Origin: Flavobacterium ardleyense
GTDB taxonomy: Bacteria > Bacteroidota > Bacteroidia > Flavobacteriales > Flavobacteriaceae
Direction: 5' to 3'
DNA: 64,000 bases
Assembly: GCF_033547075.1 (NCBI RefSeq)
Contig: NZ_CP137891.1
Location: 1,302,001-1,366,000, forward strand
The number at the start of each line of letters is the position of its first letter. The stretch's first letter is position 1. Below are positions 8,196-17,556 of this stretch, one piece after another. A program made the translations under genes and the position numbers. Below the pieces are notes generated by a model that saw only the letters and a program-made list of their open reading frames with translations, made no database searches and was not told where the DNA came from.

Positions 8196-8720
8196 TTATT
8201 TATTTCGCTCAGCAATTATAATATAATACCGTGGAGTAAATTTTCGAAGAATCGGACGAATTCCAACTTTCTTAACTGGATTTGTGAATTTTTCCCTAGC
8301 AGTAATTTTCCAACCAGTTTTTTCTAACAACCAATCTAATTGCCAATCTTCAAATTCATGATAATGCCTATCCCACATATCAGTCTTGCTTCTGTAAGCA
8401 GGAGAAAACCAAAGCCGCAAAGGAACTGAAATTATAATTTTATCTGCTTTAACCGCATTTAGTATTGTAAATGGATTTAGCAAATGCTCAAAAATTTCGA
8501 AAGCAGTAACTACTGAATAGTGCTCATTGGTGAGAGACGATTGATCAATATCCAAATCTTCTCCAGAAGTATTTTGAACATTAAAACCTTCTACTTTCAT
8601 GATTTTCGAAAAAGGATTTTCAACTCCTAAATCTAAAATAGTTTCACTTTTTGAAATATGCTTTTGCAAAAAATCCAAAGTTATTTTAAAGCGTCTATTA
8701 GGAAAAGTCTTTTCGTACAT
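8196..8720 (-). CDS. Class I SAM-dependent methyltransferase
   Basis: Small methyltransferase-like protein of 174 residues. Motif I is present but degenerate (ILDLGVENPFS, residues 28-38, where DxGxGxG is usual), followed by an acidic end of strand 2 (SGEDLDID) and the AFEIFEHLLNP block typical of type-11 methyltransferases acting on small molecules or lipids. The weak glycine motif leaves some doubt about catalytic activity. It sits between the ketoacyl synthase III and the glycosyltransferase with short gaps, suggesting a shared pathway, possibly envelope-lipid or pigment modification. That is inference from context. Confidence 0.8.
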   Translation of the reverse strand: MYEKTFPNRRFKITLDFLQKHISKSETILDLGVENPFSKIMKVEGFNVQNTSGEDLDIDQSSLTNEHYSVVTAFEIFEHLLNPFTILNAVKADKIIISVPLRLWFSPAYRSKTDMWDRHYHEFEDWQLDWLLEKTGWKITAREKFTNPVKKVGIRPILRKFTPRYYIIIAERNK

Positions 8721-8746
8721 AAAAGTTATACTGCTGGTCTAGGAAT

Positions 8747-9808
8747 TTAATATTTGTACACAATTGCATTAATGTTCATTCCCGCACCTACCGAAGCAAA
8801 AATAATAATGTCGCCTTTTTGGATACTGTGGTTTTCTAATTTACCTTTTACCAACCTGTCATATAATGTAGGAACAGTTGCCACACTACTATTACCCAAT
8901 TGACCGATGCTCATTGGCATAATAAGTTCGGGCGGGTTTTTTTTGAAAAGTTTATAAAAACGCGAAACAATGGCCTCGTCCATTTTTTCATTTGCTTGAT
9001 GAATTAAAATTTTCTTGACGTCATCAATTCCATATCCGCTTTTGTCCAGACAATTTTTCATTGCTTGAGGAACTTGTTTTAGTGCAAATTCGTAAATTTT
9101 CCGACCGTACATTTTAATGTAGCGCGTGTTATTAATATCTTTTTTGTCATAAGACTTTCCGAAGTAAATAAAGTCGCACTCATCCATTGTGAAGGTGGCA
9201 CTTTGAAATGATAACAATCCAGCATTGTCTGCAGTTTCTTCTAATATCGTAGCGCCAGCACCATCAGAATAAATCATAGAGTCGCGATCATGTGGATCTA
9301 CAACTCTTGATAATGTCTCTGACCCAATAACAAGAATACGCTTGGCCATTCCTGCTCGTATAAAAGCATTTGCTTGCAAAACTCCTTGTATCCATCCAGG
9401 ACAACCGCAAACAACATCAAAAGCAGCACAGTTTGGATTCTTAATTCGTAGTTTATTTTTAACTCTACTTGCAATACTAGGAACAGAATCAGATTGATTT
9501 GAACCAAAAACAACATCACCATAGTTTTGAGCTACTATAATATAATCTAAAGTTTCAGGATCAATTCTAGCATCTTCAATAGCCTTTTCGGCCGCAAAAA
9601 ATGCAATATCAGAATTCACTAATTGCGGTTCAACATAGCGACGCTCAGAAATACCAGTAATATCCTTTAATTTTGAAATTATCACATCGCTAGAATGAGG
9701 CAGGGGAGCGCCCAGTTCATCTAAAAAAGTGTGATCAGAAAAATCAGTATTTTTGACAGTCCTTGTAGGTATGTAACTTCCGGAACCTATAATTTTTATA
9801 TTCATCAA
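8747..9808 (-). CDS. 3-oxoacyl-ACP synthase III family protein (FabH-like)
   Basis: Thiolase-fold condensing enzyme of 353 residues, longer than the usual 315-330 of housekeeping FabH. The triad is visible: Cys-136 in GCPGW, His-270 in LIHQAN and Asn-306 in GQLGNSSVA. The extra length lies mostly near the N-terminus (about residues 24-50) and in a mid-protein insertion (around 210-230). Together with the neighbouring methyltransferase and glycosyltransferase this suggests a dedicated secondary lipid or acyl starter role rather than the main fatty-acid FabH. The first two codons are both ATG (9808 and 9805), so the start is uncertain by one residue. Confidence 0.88.
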   Translation of the reverse strand: MMNIKIIGSGSYIPTRTVKNTDFSDHTFLDELGAPLPHSSDVIISKLKDITGISERRYVEPQLVNSDIAFFAAEKAIEDARIDPETLDYIIVAQNYGDVVFGSNQSDSVPSIASRVKNKLRIKNPNCAAFDVVCGCPGWIQGVLQANAFIRAGMAKRILVIGSETLSRVVDPHDRDSMIYSDGAGATILEETADNAGLLSFQSATFTMDECDFIYFGKSYDKKDINNTRYIKMYGRKIYEFALKQVPQAMKNCLDKSGYGIDDVKKILIHQANEKMDEAIVSRFYKLFKKNPPELIMPMSIGQLGNSSVATVPTLYDRLVKGKLENHSIQKGDIIIFASVGAGMNINAIVYKY

Positions 9809-9910
9809 TATTGAGTTGTTGTAGCTAATATATTAAAAATAACTTGTTCGGTATTCTTTGCAACGATCTTTTTTGGAGATATTGTGCAAGTTCTTGAATA
9901 TTTTTTAAAT

Positions 9911-10291
9911 CTACAATATATTATGCGTGCCTAGCTTTATTTTCATAACATTTGCAATAGATAATGCCCTAGTTTTCATTTTCTCGGCATTTTCGCCAGC
10001 ATAATTCGAAGCAATCGTTTCCTCAAAGTGTTTTAGCCAAACTTCAAAATGCTCGAGACTCAACTGATGCTGTGCATTTAGATCCTTATGAACTTGTAGC
10101 ACGTTATTTTTATAACTTCCAGTCCCCAAAATATTCTGTTCCCAGAAATCAGTAATAATCGGAATATGAGTCATTAAATCGATCTTCGCTACTTCTATAA
10201 ATATAAAGTTAATTCTACTATCGGCTAAAAGCTTTTTGTAAAAAGTTGTCATCAAAAATAATAAATCTTCCCTAGTTTGAATGTCTCCCAT
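9911..10291 (-). CDS. Group III truncated haemoglobin
   Basis: Truncated globin of 126 residues. The segment LSLEHFEVWLKHF carries the probable proximal haem ligand His-81, and TFYKKLL provides the B10 Tyr-18 expected in group III. The DFWEQNILGTGSYKNN block and HKDLNAQH are group III hallmarks. Such globins bind O2 or NO, but their physiological role is poorly defined. The gene begins the minus-strand run leading into the FabH-like gene, about 100 nt away. Confidence 0.9.
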   Translation of the reverse strand: MGDIQTREDLLFLMTTFYKKLLADSRINFIFIEVAKIDLMTHIPIITDFWEQNILGTGSYKNNVLQVHKDLNAQHQLSLEHFEVWLKHFEETIASNYAGENAEKMKTRALSIANVMKIKLGTHNIL

Positions 10292-10377
10292 AACTTTTTT
10301 ATAAAAATAAGCAATCCTTCCAACAAGAGAACTTGTGCGAAAGGATTGATATTAAATAGTAATTTGAAAAAAGCTGA

Positions 10378-13227
10378 CTAGCTTTCCATATATGCTTCAA
10401 TTGGCGCACACGAACAGATTAGATTTCTGTCACCATAAGCATCGTCAACACGACGAACAGATGGCCAAAATTTATTTTCTGAAATGTATTCTAATGGGAA
10501 AGCAGCTTTCTCTCTAGAATATGGCAAATCCCAATTGTCTGTTGTAATCATTGGTAGAGTATGAGGGGCGTTTTTAAGGACATTGTTTTTATCCTCAATT
10601 GTACACTCTTCAATTTCTTTACGAATAGAAATCATTGCGTCGCAAAAACGATCTAGCTCTTCTAAATCTTCACTCTCTGTAGGCTCAATCATTAATGTTC
10701 CAGCAACAGGAAATGAAACAGTTGGAGCATGGAAGCCATAGTCCATCAAACGTTTTGCGATATCGGTCACTTCAATTCCTTTTTCTTTAAATGGGCGACA
10801 TTCCAAAATCATTTCGTGAGCTGCACGACCCATTTCTCCAGAATAAAGAGTTGTATAATGCTCTTCTAATCTAGATTTAATATAGTTGGCATTTAAAATA
10901 GCCATTTTTGTAGATCTTGTCAGACCTTCACTACCTAGCATTGTAATATATCCGTAAGAAATTAAGCAAACCAATGCTGAACCCCATGGAGCTGAAGAAA
11001 TCGCAGTAATTGCATTCTTTCCGCCTGTAGATATTAAAGGATTTGAAGGTAAAAATTGTACTAAGTGTTTTGCAACACAAATAGGTCCAACTCCTGGCCC
11101 ACCACCACCGTGCGGAATAGCAAAAGTTTTATGCAAATTTAAGTGGCAAACGTCTGCACCAATAGTCGCAGGATTTGTAAGTCCAACTTGTGCGTTCATA
11201 TTTGCACCATCCATATATACTTGTCCTCCATTTTCATGGATAATCTGTGTAATTTCTCTAATCGCAGATTCAAAAACTCCATGAGTTGATGGATAAGTTA
11301 CCATTAAACATGCAAGATTATCTTTGTGCAATATTGCTTTTGCACGTAGATCCTCTACATCAATATTTCCCTCTTCGGTGGTTTTAGTAACAACCACTTT
11401 CATTCCCGCCATTGTTGCAGTTGCAGGATTTGTTCCGTGTGCAGATGCAGGAATTAATGCAATATTTCTGTGATGATCTCCATTTGACTGGTGAAAAGCA
11501 CGAATTACCATAAGACCGCTGTATTCTCCTTGTGCACCAGAATTTGGTTGTAAAGTTGTTCCAGCAAACCCTGTAATAACGTTTAATTGATGCTCTAGTT
11601 TCGAAAGCATTTCGTGGTATCCTGTCGCTTGCTCTATAGGAGCAAATGGGTGGATGTTATTCCATCTTGGGAAACTTAAAGGCAACATTTCTGCTGCTGC
11701 ATTTAATTTCATCGTACAAGATCCCAAAGCAATCATTGAGTGATTTAATGCCAAATCTTTGCGCTCTAATTTTTTGATGTAACGCATCAAAGAAGTTTCT
11801 GAACGGTATTTTTTGAAAACGTCGTGTTGCAAGAAACTACTTGTTCTTTTTACGCGCTCACTAAAATTTTGTTCTTTGTCGAATTCAGTAACCTTCACAG
11901 TTTCTTTTAAAGTCGCTTCAGAAAAAATTGCTAGAATTTCGTTTACATCGTTGATTGAAGTAGTTTCGTTAAAAGCGATAACTACAGTTTCTGCATCAGG
12001 ATAGTAGAAGTTAATTTCTTTTGCTTCTGCTAATTTCTGAATGGCTGCCGCATCTGTCTTTAAAACGATGGTATCAAAGAATGAAGTGTTCGTCTGATAT
12101 ACGCCTAATTTATTTAGTCTATTTGCTGTTGTAACCGCTGCCGCGTGCACTTTATTAGCAATATTAGTTAATCCATCTGCACCGTGATATACTGCATACA
12201 TTCCTGCCATCACGGCAAGAAGTACTTGTGCTGTACAAATGTTTGAAGTAGCTTTTTCACGTTTGATGTGTTGCTCACGTGTTTGTAGCGCCATACGCAA
12301 AGCACGGTTTCCATTAGCGTCAATTGTAACACCAATAATACGTCCTGGCATGCTTCTTTTATATTCCTCTTTGGTTGCAAAATAGGCAGCGTGAGGGCCT
12401 CCGTATCCTAAAGGAATACCAAAACGTTGTGTTGTTCCTACAACAACATCAGCGCCCATTTCGCCTGGAGAAACTAATTTTGTAAGACTTAAAATATCTG
12501 CAGCAACTGCTACTTTTATATTTTTTGACTTAGCTTCAGATATGAATGATGCATAATCATGAACTTGACCGTATTTTCCAGGATATTGAAGTATCGCTGC
12601 AAAGAAGTCTTCAGAGAAATCAAAATTTTCGTGATTTCCAACTACTAGCTCAACACCAATTGGCTCTGATCTAGTTTGTAATACAGATAGTGTTTGTGGT
12701 AAAATTTCTTCCGAAACAAAAAGCTTACAAACATTATTTTTCTTTTGATCACGCGTTCTTACGTCAAAAAGCAATGCCATGGCTTCGGCAGCCGCAGTAC
12801 TCTCGTCAAGTAATGAAGCATTCGCGATTTCCATTCCTGTAAGTTCAATTACCGTAGTTTGAAAATTTAATAATGCTTCCAAACGACCTTGTGCAATTTC
12901 TGCTTGGTATGGCGTATAGGCGGTATACCATCCGGGATTTTCAAAAACATTTCGCTGAATAGCCGCCGGCACAATTGCTGCGTGATATCCCAATCCAATA
13001 TAAGTTTTGAAAACCTTATTTTTATTTCCTAAGGTGTGAATGTGATTTAAATATTCGTACTCCGTCATTTCTGGTTCCAAGTCCAAAGGCGCTTTTAGCC
13101 TAATGTCATCTGGGAGCGTTTCATATACCAACTGTTCTAATGAATCAACTCCTACAGTTTTAAGCATATGCTGTAAATCTGATTCTCTAGGGCCAATGTG
13201 TCTTAAAGCAAAAGCATCTGTTTTCAT
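10378..13227 (-). CDS. gcvP: Aminomethyl-transferring glycine dehydrogenase (P protein)
   Basis: PLP-dependent decarboxylating subunit of the glycine cleavage system, as one long chain of about 949 residues that fuses the alpha- and beta-like halves. The PLP-lysine segment HLNLHKTFAIPHGGGGPG lies in the C-terminal half, and SCTMKLNAAAEM and SAHGTNPATA are conserved blocks. The open frame extends to 13254, but ATG 13227 is preferred. It gives MKTDAFALRHIGPRE, the standard N-terminus, and a consensus -7 box at 13263-13256 would place the transcription start near 13250, inside the longer version. The gcvT and gcvH genes are not in the window. Confidence 0.97.
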   Translation of the reverse strand: MKTDAFALRHIGPRESDLQHMLKTVGVDSLEQLVYETLPDDIRLKAPLDLEPEMTEYEYLNHIHTLGNKNKVFKTYIGLGYHAAIVPAAIQRNVFENPGWYTAYTPYQAEIAQGRLEALLNFQTTVIELTGMEIANASLLDESTAAAEAMALLFDVRTRDQKKNNVCKLFVSEEILPQTLSVLQTRSEPIGVELVVGNHENFDFSEDFFAAILQYPGKYGQVHDYASFISEAKSKNIKVAVAADILSLTKLVSPGEMGADVVVGTTQRFGIPLGYGGPHAAYFATKEEYKRSMPGRIIGVTIDANGNRALRMALQTREQHIKREKATSNICTAQVLLAVMAGMYAVYHGADGLTNIANKVHAAAVTTANRLNKLGVYQTNTSFFDTIVLKTDAAAIQKLAEAKEINFYYPDAETVVIAFNETTSINDVNEILAIFSEATLKETVKVTEFDKEQNFSERVKRTSSFLQHDVFKKYRSETSLMRYIKKLERKDLALNHSMIALGSCTMKLNAAAEMLPLSFPRWNNIHPFAPIEQATGYHEMLSKLEHQLNVITGFAGTTLQPNSGAQGEYSGLMVIRAFHQSNGDHHRNIALIPASAHGTNPATATMAGMKVVVTKTTEEGNIDVEDLRAKAILHKDNLACLMVTYPSTHGVFESAIREITQIIHENGGQVYMDGANMNAQVGLTNPATIGADVCHLNLHKTFAIPHGGGGPGVGPICVAKHLVQFLPSNPLISTGGKNAITAISSAPWGSALVCLISYGYITMLGSEGLTRSTKMAILNANYIKSRLEEHYTTLYSGEMGRAAHEMILECRPFKEKGIEVTDIAKRLMDYGFHAPTVSFPVAGTLMIEPTESEDLEELDRFCDAMISIRKEIEECTIEDKNNVLKNAPHTLPMITTDNWDLPYSREKAAFPLEYISENKFWPSVRRVDDAYGDRNLICSCAPIEAYMES

Positions 13228-13255
13228 ATTATAAAGCGTGTTGTTTTTAAGCATG

Positions 13256-13263
13256 CAAAAATA
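13256..13263 (-). promoter_or_regulatory. -7 promoter box of gcvP
   Basis: The minus strand reads TATTTTTG (TAnnTTTG consensus), 28 nt before the preferred ATG. It helps to reject the upstream in-frame start. No glycine-riboswitch-like structure fits in so short a leader. Confidence 0.55.
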
Positions 13264-13360
13264 CCGCTTTTAAATGAATTGCTATTTAGTTTTTAACAAT
13301 GATTTTTACGAATGTTTCAACTAATCAACTTCGCGTAAGCTGATTGCTTATTTTTACAAA

Positions 13361-14188
13361 ATGAAAATACTGCAAAGCTTGTTTAATTTCTATCTCCAAA
13401 GTAGCATGCATGTTGCGCTTGCCGTCTTTTCTTTGCTACAAATGACACTGCATATGTTTGATATTCATAATGATACCTATTGTGGCTACTTTGCGTTTTT
13501 CGGAACAATTGTAGGATATAACTTTGTAAAATATGATGCGCTTACGCGAAATAAAGGGCTTAAGGTCACTCCAATGATTAAAGCGATTGTCATTTTGACT
13601 ATCATATCTTTTGCAGCCACAACATATTTCTTCTTTAAACTAAAGATACAAACGCAACTTGTTTCCTTTGCAGTTTTAATACTTGTACTACTTTACACGC
13701 TTCCATTTTTTCCAAATAGAAGAAACGCGCGAAACTGGGCTGGAGTCAAAATTTATATTGTTGCATTGTGTTGGGTAGGAGTTACTTTATTATTGCCACT
13801 GCTAAATGCTGAAGTCGCTTTTAGAATGGATGTCTTTTATAAATCCTTACAGCGATTTATTCTAGTATTTGTATTAATTCTAGTATTCGAAATAATCGAT
13901 TTGGCAAATGATGATCCACATCTTCAAACCGTTCCGCAGCAAATTGGCGTACGGGCTACCAAACTTCTAGGGACTTTTTTATTAATACCATTCTACTTTT
14001 TAGAGTATCTCAAAACTGTGTTGAATTATGAACAGCTAATAATTAATTTAGTTTTGATTGTAGTTTTAGGACTATTTCTACTAAATGCGTCACACAGTAA
14101 ATCTAGGTATTACACTTCTTTTTGGGTCGAGAGTGTGCCGATTTTCTGGTGGCTGATGGTCCTGTTTACCCATTATTATGTTGGTTAG
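13361..14188 (+). CDS. Polytopic membrane protein, UbiA prenyltransferase-like
   Basis: 275 residues with about eight hydrophobic segments. The stretch EIIDLANDDPHLQTVPQQIG (about 182-201), followed by VRATKLLG, resembles the second aspartate-rich motif and following Thr/Gly block of UbiA-superfamily prenyltransferases. The first motif (NDxxD) is replaced by NFVKYDALTR, in which a lysine and a single aspartate remain. This may be a divergent or non-catalytic UbiA relative. The assignment rests on these motifs and topology only. It is divergent from gcvP and followed by a hairpin shared with the convergent dcp gene. Confidence 0.7.
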   Translation: MKILQSLFNFYLQSSMHVALAVFSLLQMTLHMFDIHNDTYCGYFAFFGTIVGYNFVKYDALTRNKGLKVTPMIKAIVILTIISFAATTYFFFKLKIQTQLVSFAVLILVLLYTLPFFPNRRNARNWAGVKIYIVALCWVGVTLLLPLLNAEVAFRMDVFYKSLQRFILVFVLILVFEIIDLANDDPHLQTVPQQIGVRATKLLGTFLLIPFYFLEYLKTVLNYEQLIINLVLIVVLGLFLLNASHSKSRYYTSFWVESVPIFWWLMVLFTHYYVG

Positions 14189-14222
14189 AATTCTTCTTTT
14201 AGCGAAAGCTTAATAAAAATAG

Positions 14223-14264
14223 TTAAAAAAAAATGAGGAGCTCGTTACTTCGAAACTCCTCATT
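14223..14264 (-). terminator. Terminator of the purK-purE-dcp operon
   Basis: A perfect 9-bp stem AATGAGGAG (14232-14240) with CTCCTCATT (14256-14264), followed in the minus direction by a run of T (the A-run at 14225-14233 on the plus strand). It lies 22 nt past the stop of dcp. For the plus-strand membrane gene it lacks a good T-run. Confidence 0.85.
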
Positions 14265-14286
14265 CATATACTTTTAACCTATTAAT

Positions 14287-16317
14287 TTATTCTAATAAGC
14301 CAGCTCTTTTTAGTAAAGCATCCGGTTTAGGTTCTTGACCTCTAAAGTTTTTATACAATGTCATCGGATGGTCTGTACCACCTTTTGCAAGTATGTTGTC
14401 TTTAAATTTTGTAGCAATTTCTTGATTGAAAATTCCGTGTGCTTGAAAATAAGCGAAGGCGTCAGCATCGAGAACTTCTGCCCATTTATAACTATAATAA
14501 CCGGACGAATATCCACCTTGAAAAATATGCGAAAAAGCTGTACTCATAGCGTTCTCTGGAACATCTGGATAAAGTAAAGTATCTGCAAACTGCGTAGTTT
14601 CAAATTCTTTAAGGTTTTTAATCTCTGAAGGATCTGCTCCGTGCCATCCCATATCAAGCAAGCCGAAACTTATTTGTCGCATTGTGGCCATTCCTTCTTG
14701 AAAACTGGCACTATCCTTAATCTTTTGCACATATTCTGTAGGAATCACTTCTCCTGTTTGATAATGTTTGGCAAACAAGGCCAAAGCTTCTGGCTCGTAA
14801 CACCAATTTTCGAGAATTTGACTTGGCAATTCGACAAAATCCCAATACACAGATGTTCCTGACAAATTTGGATAAACCGTATTGGCAAGCATCCCGTGAA
14901 GGGCGTGACCAAACTCGTGAAACAAAGTCGTAACCTCATTAAAAGTCAATAGAGAAGGCTTAGTCGCAGTTGGTTTTGTAAAATTGCAAACTATCGAAAC
15001 GTGTGGTCGTTCGTTTACTTCGGCAAGAACGTATTGCGATTTGTACGAAGTCATCCAAGCGCCATTTCGTTTTCCCTTTCGGGGAAAGAAATCGGCGTAA
15101 AAAATTGCCAGCAGTTTTCCAGCGGTATCCTTTACTTCAAAAGTGCGAACATCTTCGTGGTATTTATCTATATCAAATTGCTCTGTAAAAGTTAATCCGA
15201 ATAATTTTCCAGCGATTGCAAAAGCTCCGTCGAGAACATTTTTCAGTTTGAAATACGGTTTTAGCTTTTCGTCGTCAAGATCAAACAATTGTTGTTTTAG
15301 CTTTTCTGAATAGTATGCACCATCCCATTTTTGGAGCTGATCAATACCGTCAAGATCTTTGGCGAATTTTGTAAGAGTTTCAAATTCGCGTTGAGCCGCT
15401 GGCTTGGCTTTTTGTAAAAGTTCTCCCAAGAAAGATTTTACCTTTTCAGGATTTTCAGCCATTCTTTCTTCTAAAACAAAATCAGCGTGGGATTGATATC
15501 CTAACAATTTTGCTCTTTCAAAACGTAGCTTTACTATTTTAAGAACAATTTCTTGGTTGTCAAATTCATTTCCTTGAAAAGCTCTTCGGCCTGAAGCAAT
15601 CGCAAGTTCTTTACGAAGTTCGCGATTATCAGCATAAGTCATAAACGGAATATAGCTTGGATAATCTAAAGTGATAATCCAACCATCTTTGTCTTCCAAT
15701 TTTGCTAACTCCCGTGCCGCTTCAATTTCGCCGTCCGGCAATCCAGATAAATCTTTTTCATCCGAAATATGCATTTGGTAAGCATTGGTTTCTTTGAGAA
15801 CATTCTCTCCAAATGCCAAGCTCAAACTAGAAAGTTCTTTGTCAATTGCTCGTAATTTTTCTTTATCAGCGTCATTAAGGTTGGCACCGTTTCTAGAAAA
15901 ACTTTTGTATGATTTGTCCAACAAAGTTTTTTGCTCTGTTGTGAGGTCAAGAGATTCTTTTATATCGTAAACTGCTTTTACGCGCGAGAATAATTTAGCG
16001 TTAAGCATAATGTCATTGCTAAATTCTGACAGTAAAGGCGATACTTCGACAGCAATTGCCTGAATTTCGTCATTGGTTTCGGCAGAATGAAGATTGAAGA
16101 AAATGCTCGAAATTCGATCGAGAATACTTCCGCTATAGCTCATCGCTTCGATGGTATTTTCGAAGGTTGGCTTATCTGGAGAATTTACAATTGCATCTAT
16201 TTCGGCGGCTGCGAGTTTTATTCCTTCTTTAAATGAAGGTAAAAAATCCTCAGTTTTTATTTGTGAAAACGGCGCAGTATTGTGCTTGGTTTTAAACCAT
16301 TGAGTTAATACATTCAT
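14287..16317 (-). CDS. dcp: M3 family metallopeptidase (peptidyl-dipeptidase Dcp-like)
   Basis: Zinc oligopeptidase of 676 residues, a normal length for the thimet/Dcp family. The active site HEFGH is at 467-471 (FHEFGHALHGML), and the downstream Glu ligand is expected in the following helix (WDFVELPSQILEN). There is no signal peptide, so it should be cytoplasmic and degrade peptides to dipeptides. Dcp versus oligopeptidase A cannot be fully separated by eye. The C-terminal blocks (GGYSSGYYSYKWAEVLDADAF) fit Dcp. It follows purE by 16 nt and ends the operon. Confidence 0.93.
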   Translation of the reverse strand: MNVLTQWFKTKHNTAPFSQIKTEDFLPSFKEGIKLAAAEIDAIVNSPDKPTFENTIEAMSYSGSILDRISSIFFNLHSAETNDEIQAIAVEVSPLLSEFSNDIMLNAKLFSRVKAVYDIKESLDLTTEQKTLLDKSYKSFSRNGANLNDADKEKLRAIDKELSSLSLAFGENVLKETNAYQMHISDEKDLSGLPDGEIEAARELAKLEDKDGWIITLDYPSYIPFMTYADNRELRKELAIASGRRAFQGNEFDNQEIVLKIVKLRFERAKLLGYQSHADFVLEERMAENPEKVKSFLGELLQKAKPAAQREFETLTKFAKDLDGIDQLQKWDGAYYSEKLKQQLFDLDDEKLKPYFKLKNVLDGAFAIAGKLFGLTFTEQFDIDKYHEDVRTFEVKDTAGKLLAIFYADFFPRKGKRNGAWMTSYKSQYVLAEVNERPHVSIVCNFTKPTATKPSLLTFNEVTTLFHEFGHALHGMLANTVYPNLSGTSVYWDFVELPSQILENWCYEPEALALFAKHYQTGEVIPTEYVQKIKDSASFQEGMATMRQISFGLLDMGWHGADPSEIKNLKEFETTQFADTLLYPDVPENAMSTAFSHIFQGGYSSGYYSYKWAEVLDADAFAYFQAHGIFNQEIATKFKDNILAKGGTDHPMTLYKNFRGQEPKPDALLKRAGLLE

Positions 16318-16333
16318 TGTTTATATTCTTTTT

Positions 16334-16825
16334 TTAAATTTGATTTTGCTTTACCTTATCTGAAGAAACGTGCACAGCATCTGCTAAAGCAATTTTGAAA
16401 TCAACGATTCTATGTTGAACTTCTAAATTATGGGCACCGATAATTTGTGCGGCAAGGATTCCGGCGTTTTTTGCACCATTAAGAGCTACTGTTGCCACTG
16501 GAACGCCGCTCGGCATCTGCAGAATAGAGAGAACGCTGTCCCAACCATCGATGCTGTTGCTCGATTTTATTGGAACGCCAATCACCGGCAGAGGTGTAAT
16601 TGATGCCACCATGCCCGGTAAGTGTGCAGCGCCACCCGCTCCAGCAATTATGACGCTGATCCCATTTGTATGCGCATCACGGCTAAAAGAGAATAATTTT
16701 TCTGGTGTTCTGTGCGCTGAAACAATATCTACCTCAATTTCAATTTGAAGTTCCTTCAGCACGTTTATTGCCTCTTGCATTACAGGCATATCTGAAATAC
16801 TGCCCATTATTACTGCTACTTTCAT
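16334..16825 (-). CDS. purE: 5-(carboxyamino)imidazole ribonucleotide mutase
   Basis: Class I PurE of 163 residues, converting N5-CAIR to CAIR in purine synthesis and working after PurK. Visible family blocks are MGSISDMPVM (residues 8-17), SAHRTPEKL with the catalytic His, AGAGGAAHLPGM, and the PVIGVPI strand. It is encoded in one operon with purK but separated from it by a gene of unknown function, and is followed closely by the M3 peptidase. Confidence 0.97.
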   Translation of the reverse strand: MKVAVIMGSISDMPVMQEAINVLKELQIEIEVDIVSAHRTPEKLFSFSRDAHTNGISVIIAGAGGAAHLPGMVASITPLPVIGVPIKSSNSIDGWDSVLSILQMPSGVPVATVALNGAKNAGILAAQIIGAHNLEVQHRIVDFKIALADAVHVSSDKVKQNQI

Positions 16826-16873
16826 AATTTTTATTTTATATTAGTGTGGGAATTTTTGCGGACTAACCATCTA

Positions 16874-17536
16874 TTATTGTGATGATATTTTTGCAGTATT
16901 TTGATGTCTTTCGTAAATTATTTTGGTAACCAAATCTCGAAAAGTTTCAATATTCTCAATAAAAATCTCATCTGTTTTAAAGTTCGCGAAATTTATTATG
17001 TCATGAAATTTTCTCTTTTTTCTTATTGTGTGAAGTTTTTTTAAAGGCTTAGTACCTGTTAATGTGATTTCTTCTAATACTGGTGAAAAATATTTATTAA
17101 TGTAGAATGCCAAATTTGAAGATGGGCTTAATTCAGAAACATCAACTCCTTTATTTTTTAAATTTCTTTTAATTGTCAAGAAAATGCTCGCTTTAAGACA
17201 TTTTTGTCCAAAGATCATTTTTGGTTGAAAGTATTCTATTGTAGCGTGTTTAGAAATCAGTTCGCAAACTTCTATTAAAGTTCTTTTTTTAGCAGGTTCT
17301 AAAGTTTGTTGCCAAGTATTTTCATCTATTCTAAGTCTGAACTCTTTATTTAAAAACATAGAAAGCTCTTTCCAACCAAGTAAGTCATTTGCCGAACGCC
17401 AATCGCGAATGGACATTTCACCGGTGATTTCGGCATTACAGTCAGCTTCAATATCAAGCGGACTGCAAAGTCTATGTTGTTCTATGAAAATTTGGAGAAT
17501 ATTTTCTGGAGAATATCTGTCAATTACTTTTGTCAT
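16874..17536 (-). CDS. Protein of unknown function between purK and purE
   Basis: 220 residues, not recognised. It is rich in Lys, Ile and Phe, with no signal peptide or membrane segment. The N-terminal half reads like a small helical domain: around residues 45-95 the pattern DLLGWKELSMFLNKEF, an acidic turn, then TLIEVCELI resembles the helix II to helix IV layout of acyl-carrier proteins, but without the phosphopantetheine Ser motif DSL. A similar ending (FRDLVTKII) occurs near the C-terminus. The ACP-like idea is tentative. It is 20 nt after purK and 48 nt before purE, in the same direction, so almost certainly co-transcribed. Its AT-rich codon use suggests an insertion or a fast-evolving gene. 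Confidence 0.7.
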   Translation of the reverse strand: MTKVIDRYSPENILQIFIEQHRLCSPLDIEADCNAEITGEMSIRDWRSANDLLGWKELSMFLNKEFRLRIDENTWQQTLEPAKKRTLIEVCELISKHATIEYFQPKMIFGQKCLKASIFLTIKRNLKNKGVDVSELSPSSNLAFYINKYFSPVLEEITLTGTKPLKKLHTIRKKRKFHDIINFANFKTDEIFIENIETFRDLVTKIIYERHQNTAKISSQ

Positions 17537-17556
17537 GATTAAACTTTGTATGCCGA

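Noticed and set aside
13228..13360. Glycine riboswitch in front of gcvP
   Set aside because: The promoter box is only 28 nt from the start codon, leaving no space for an aptamer.
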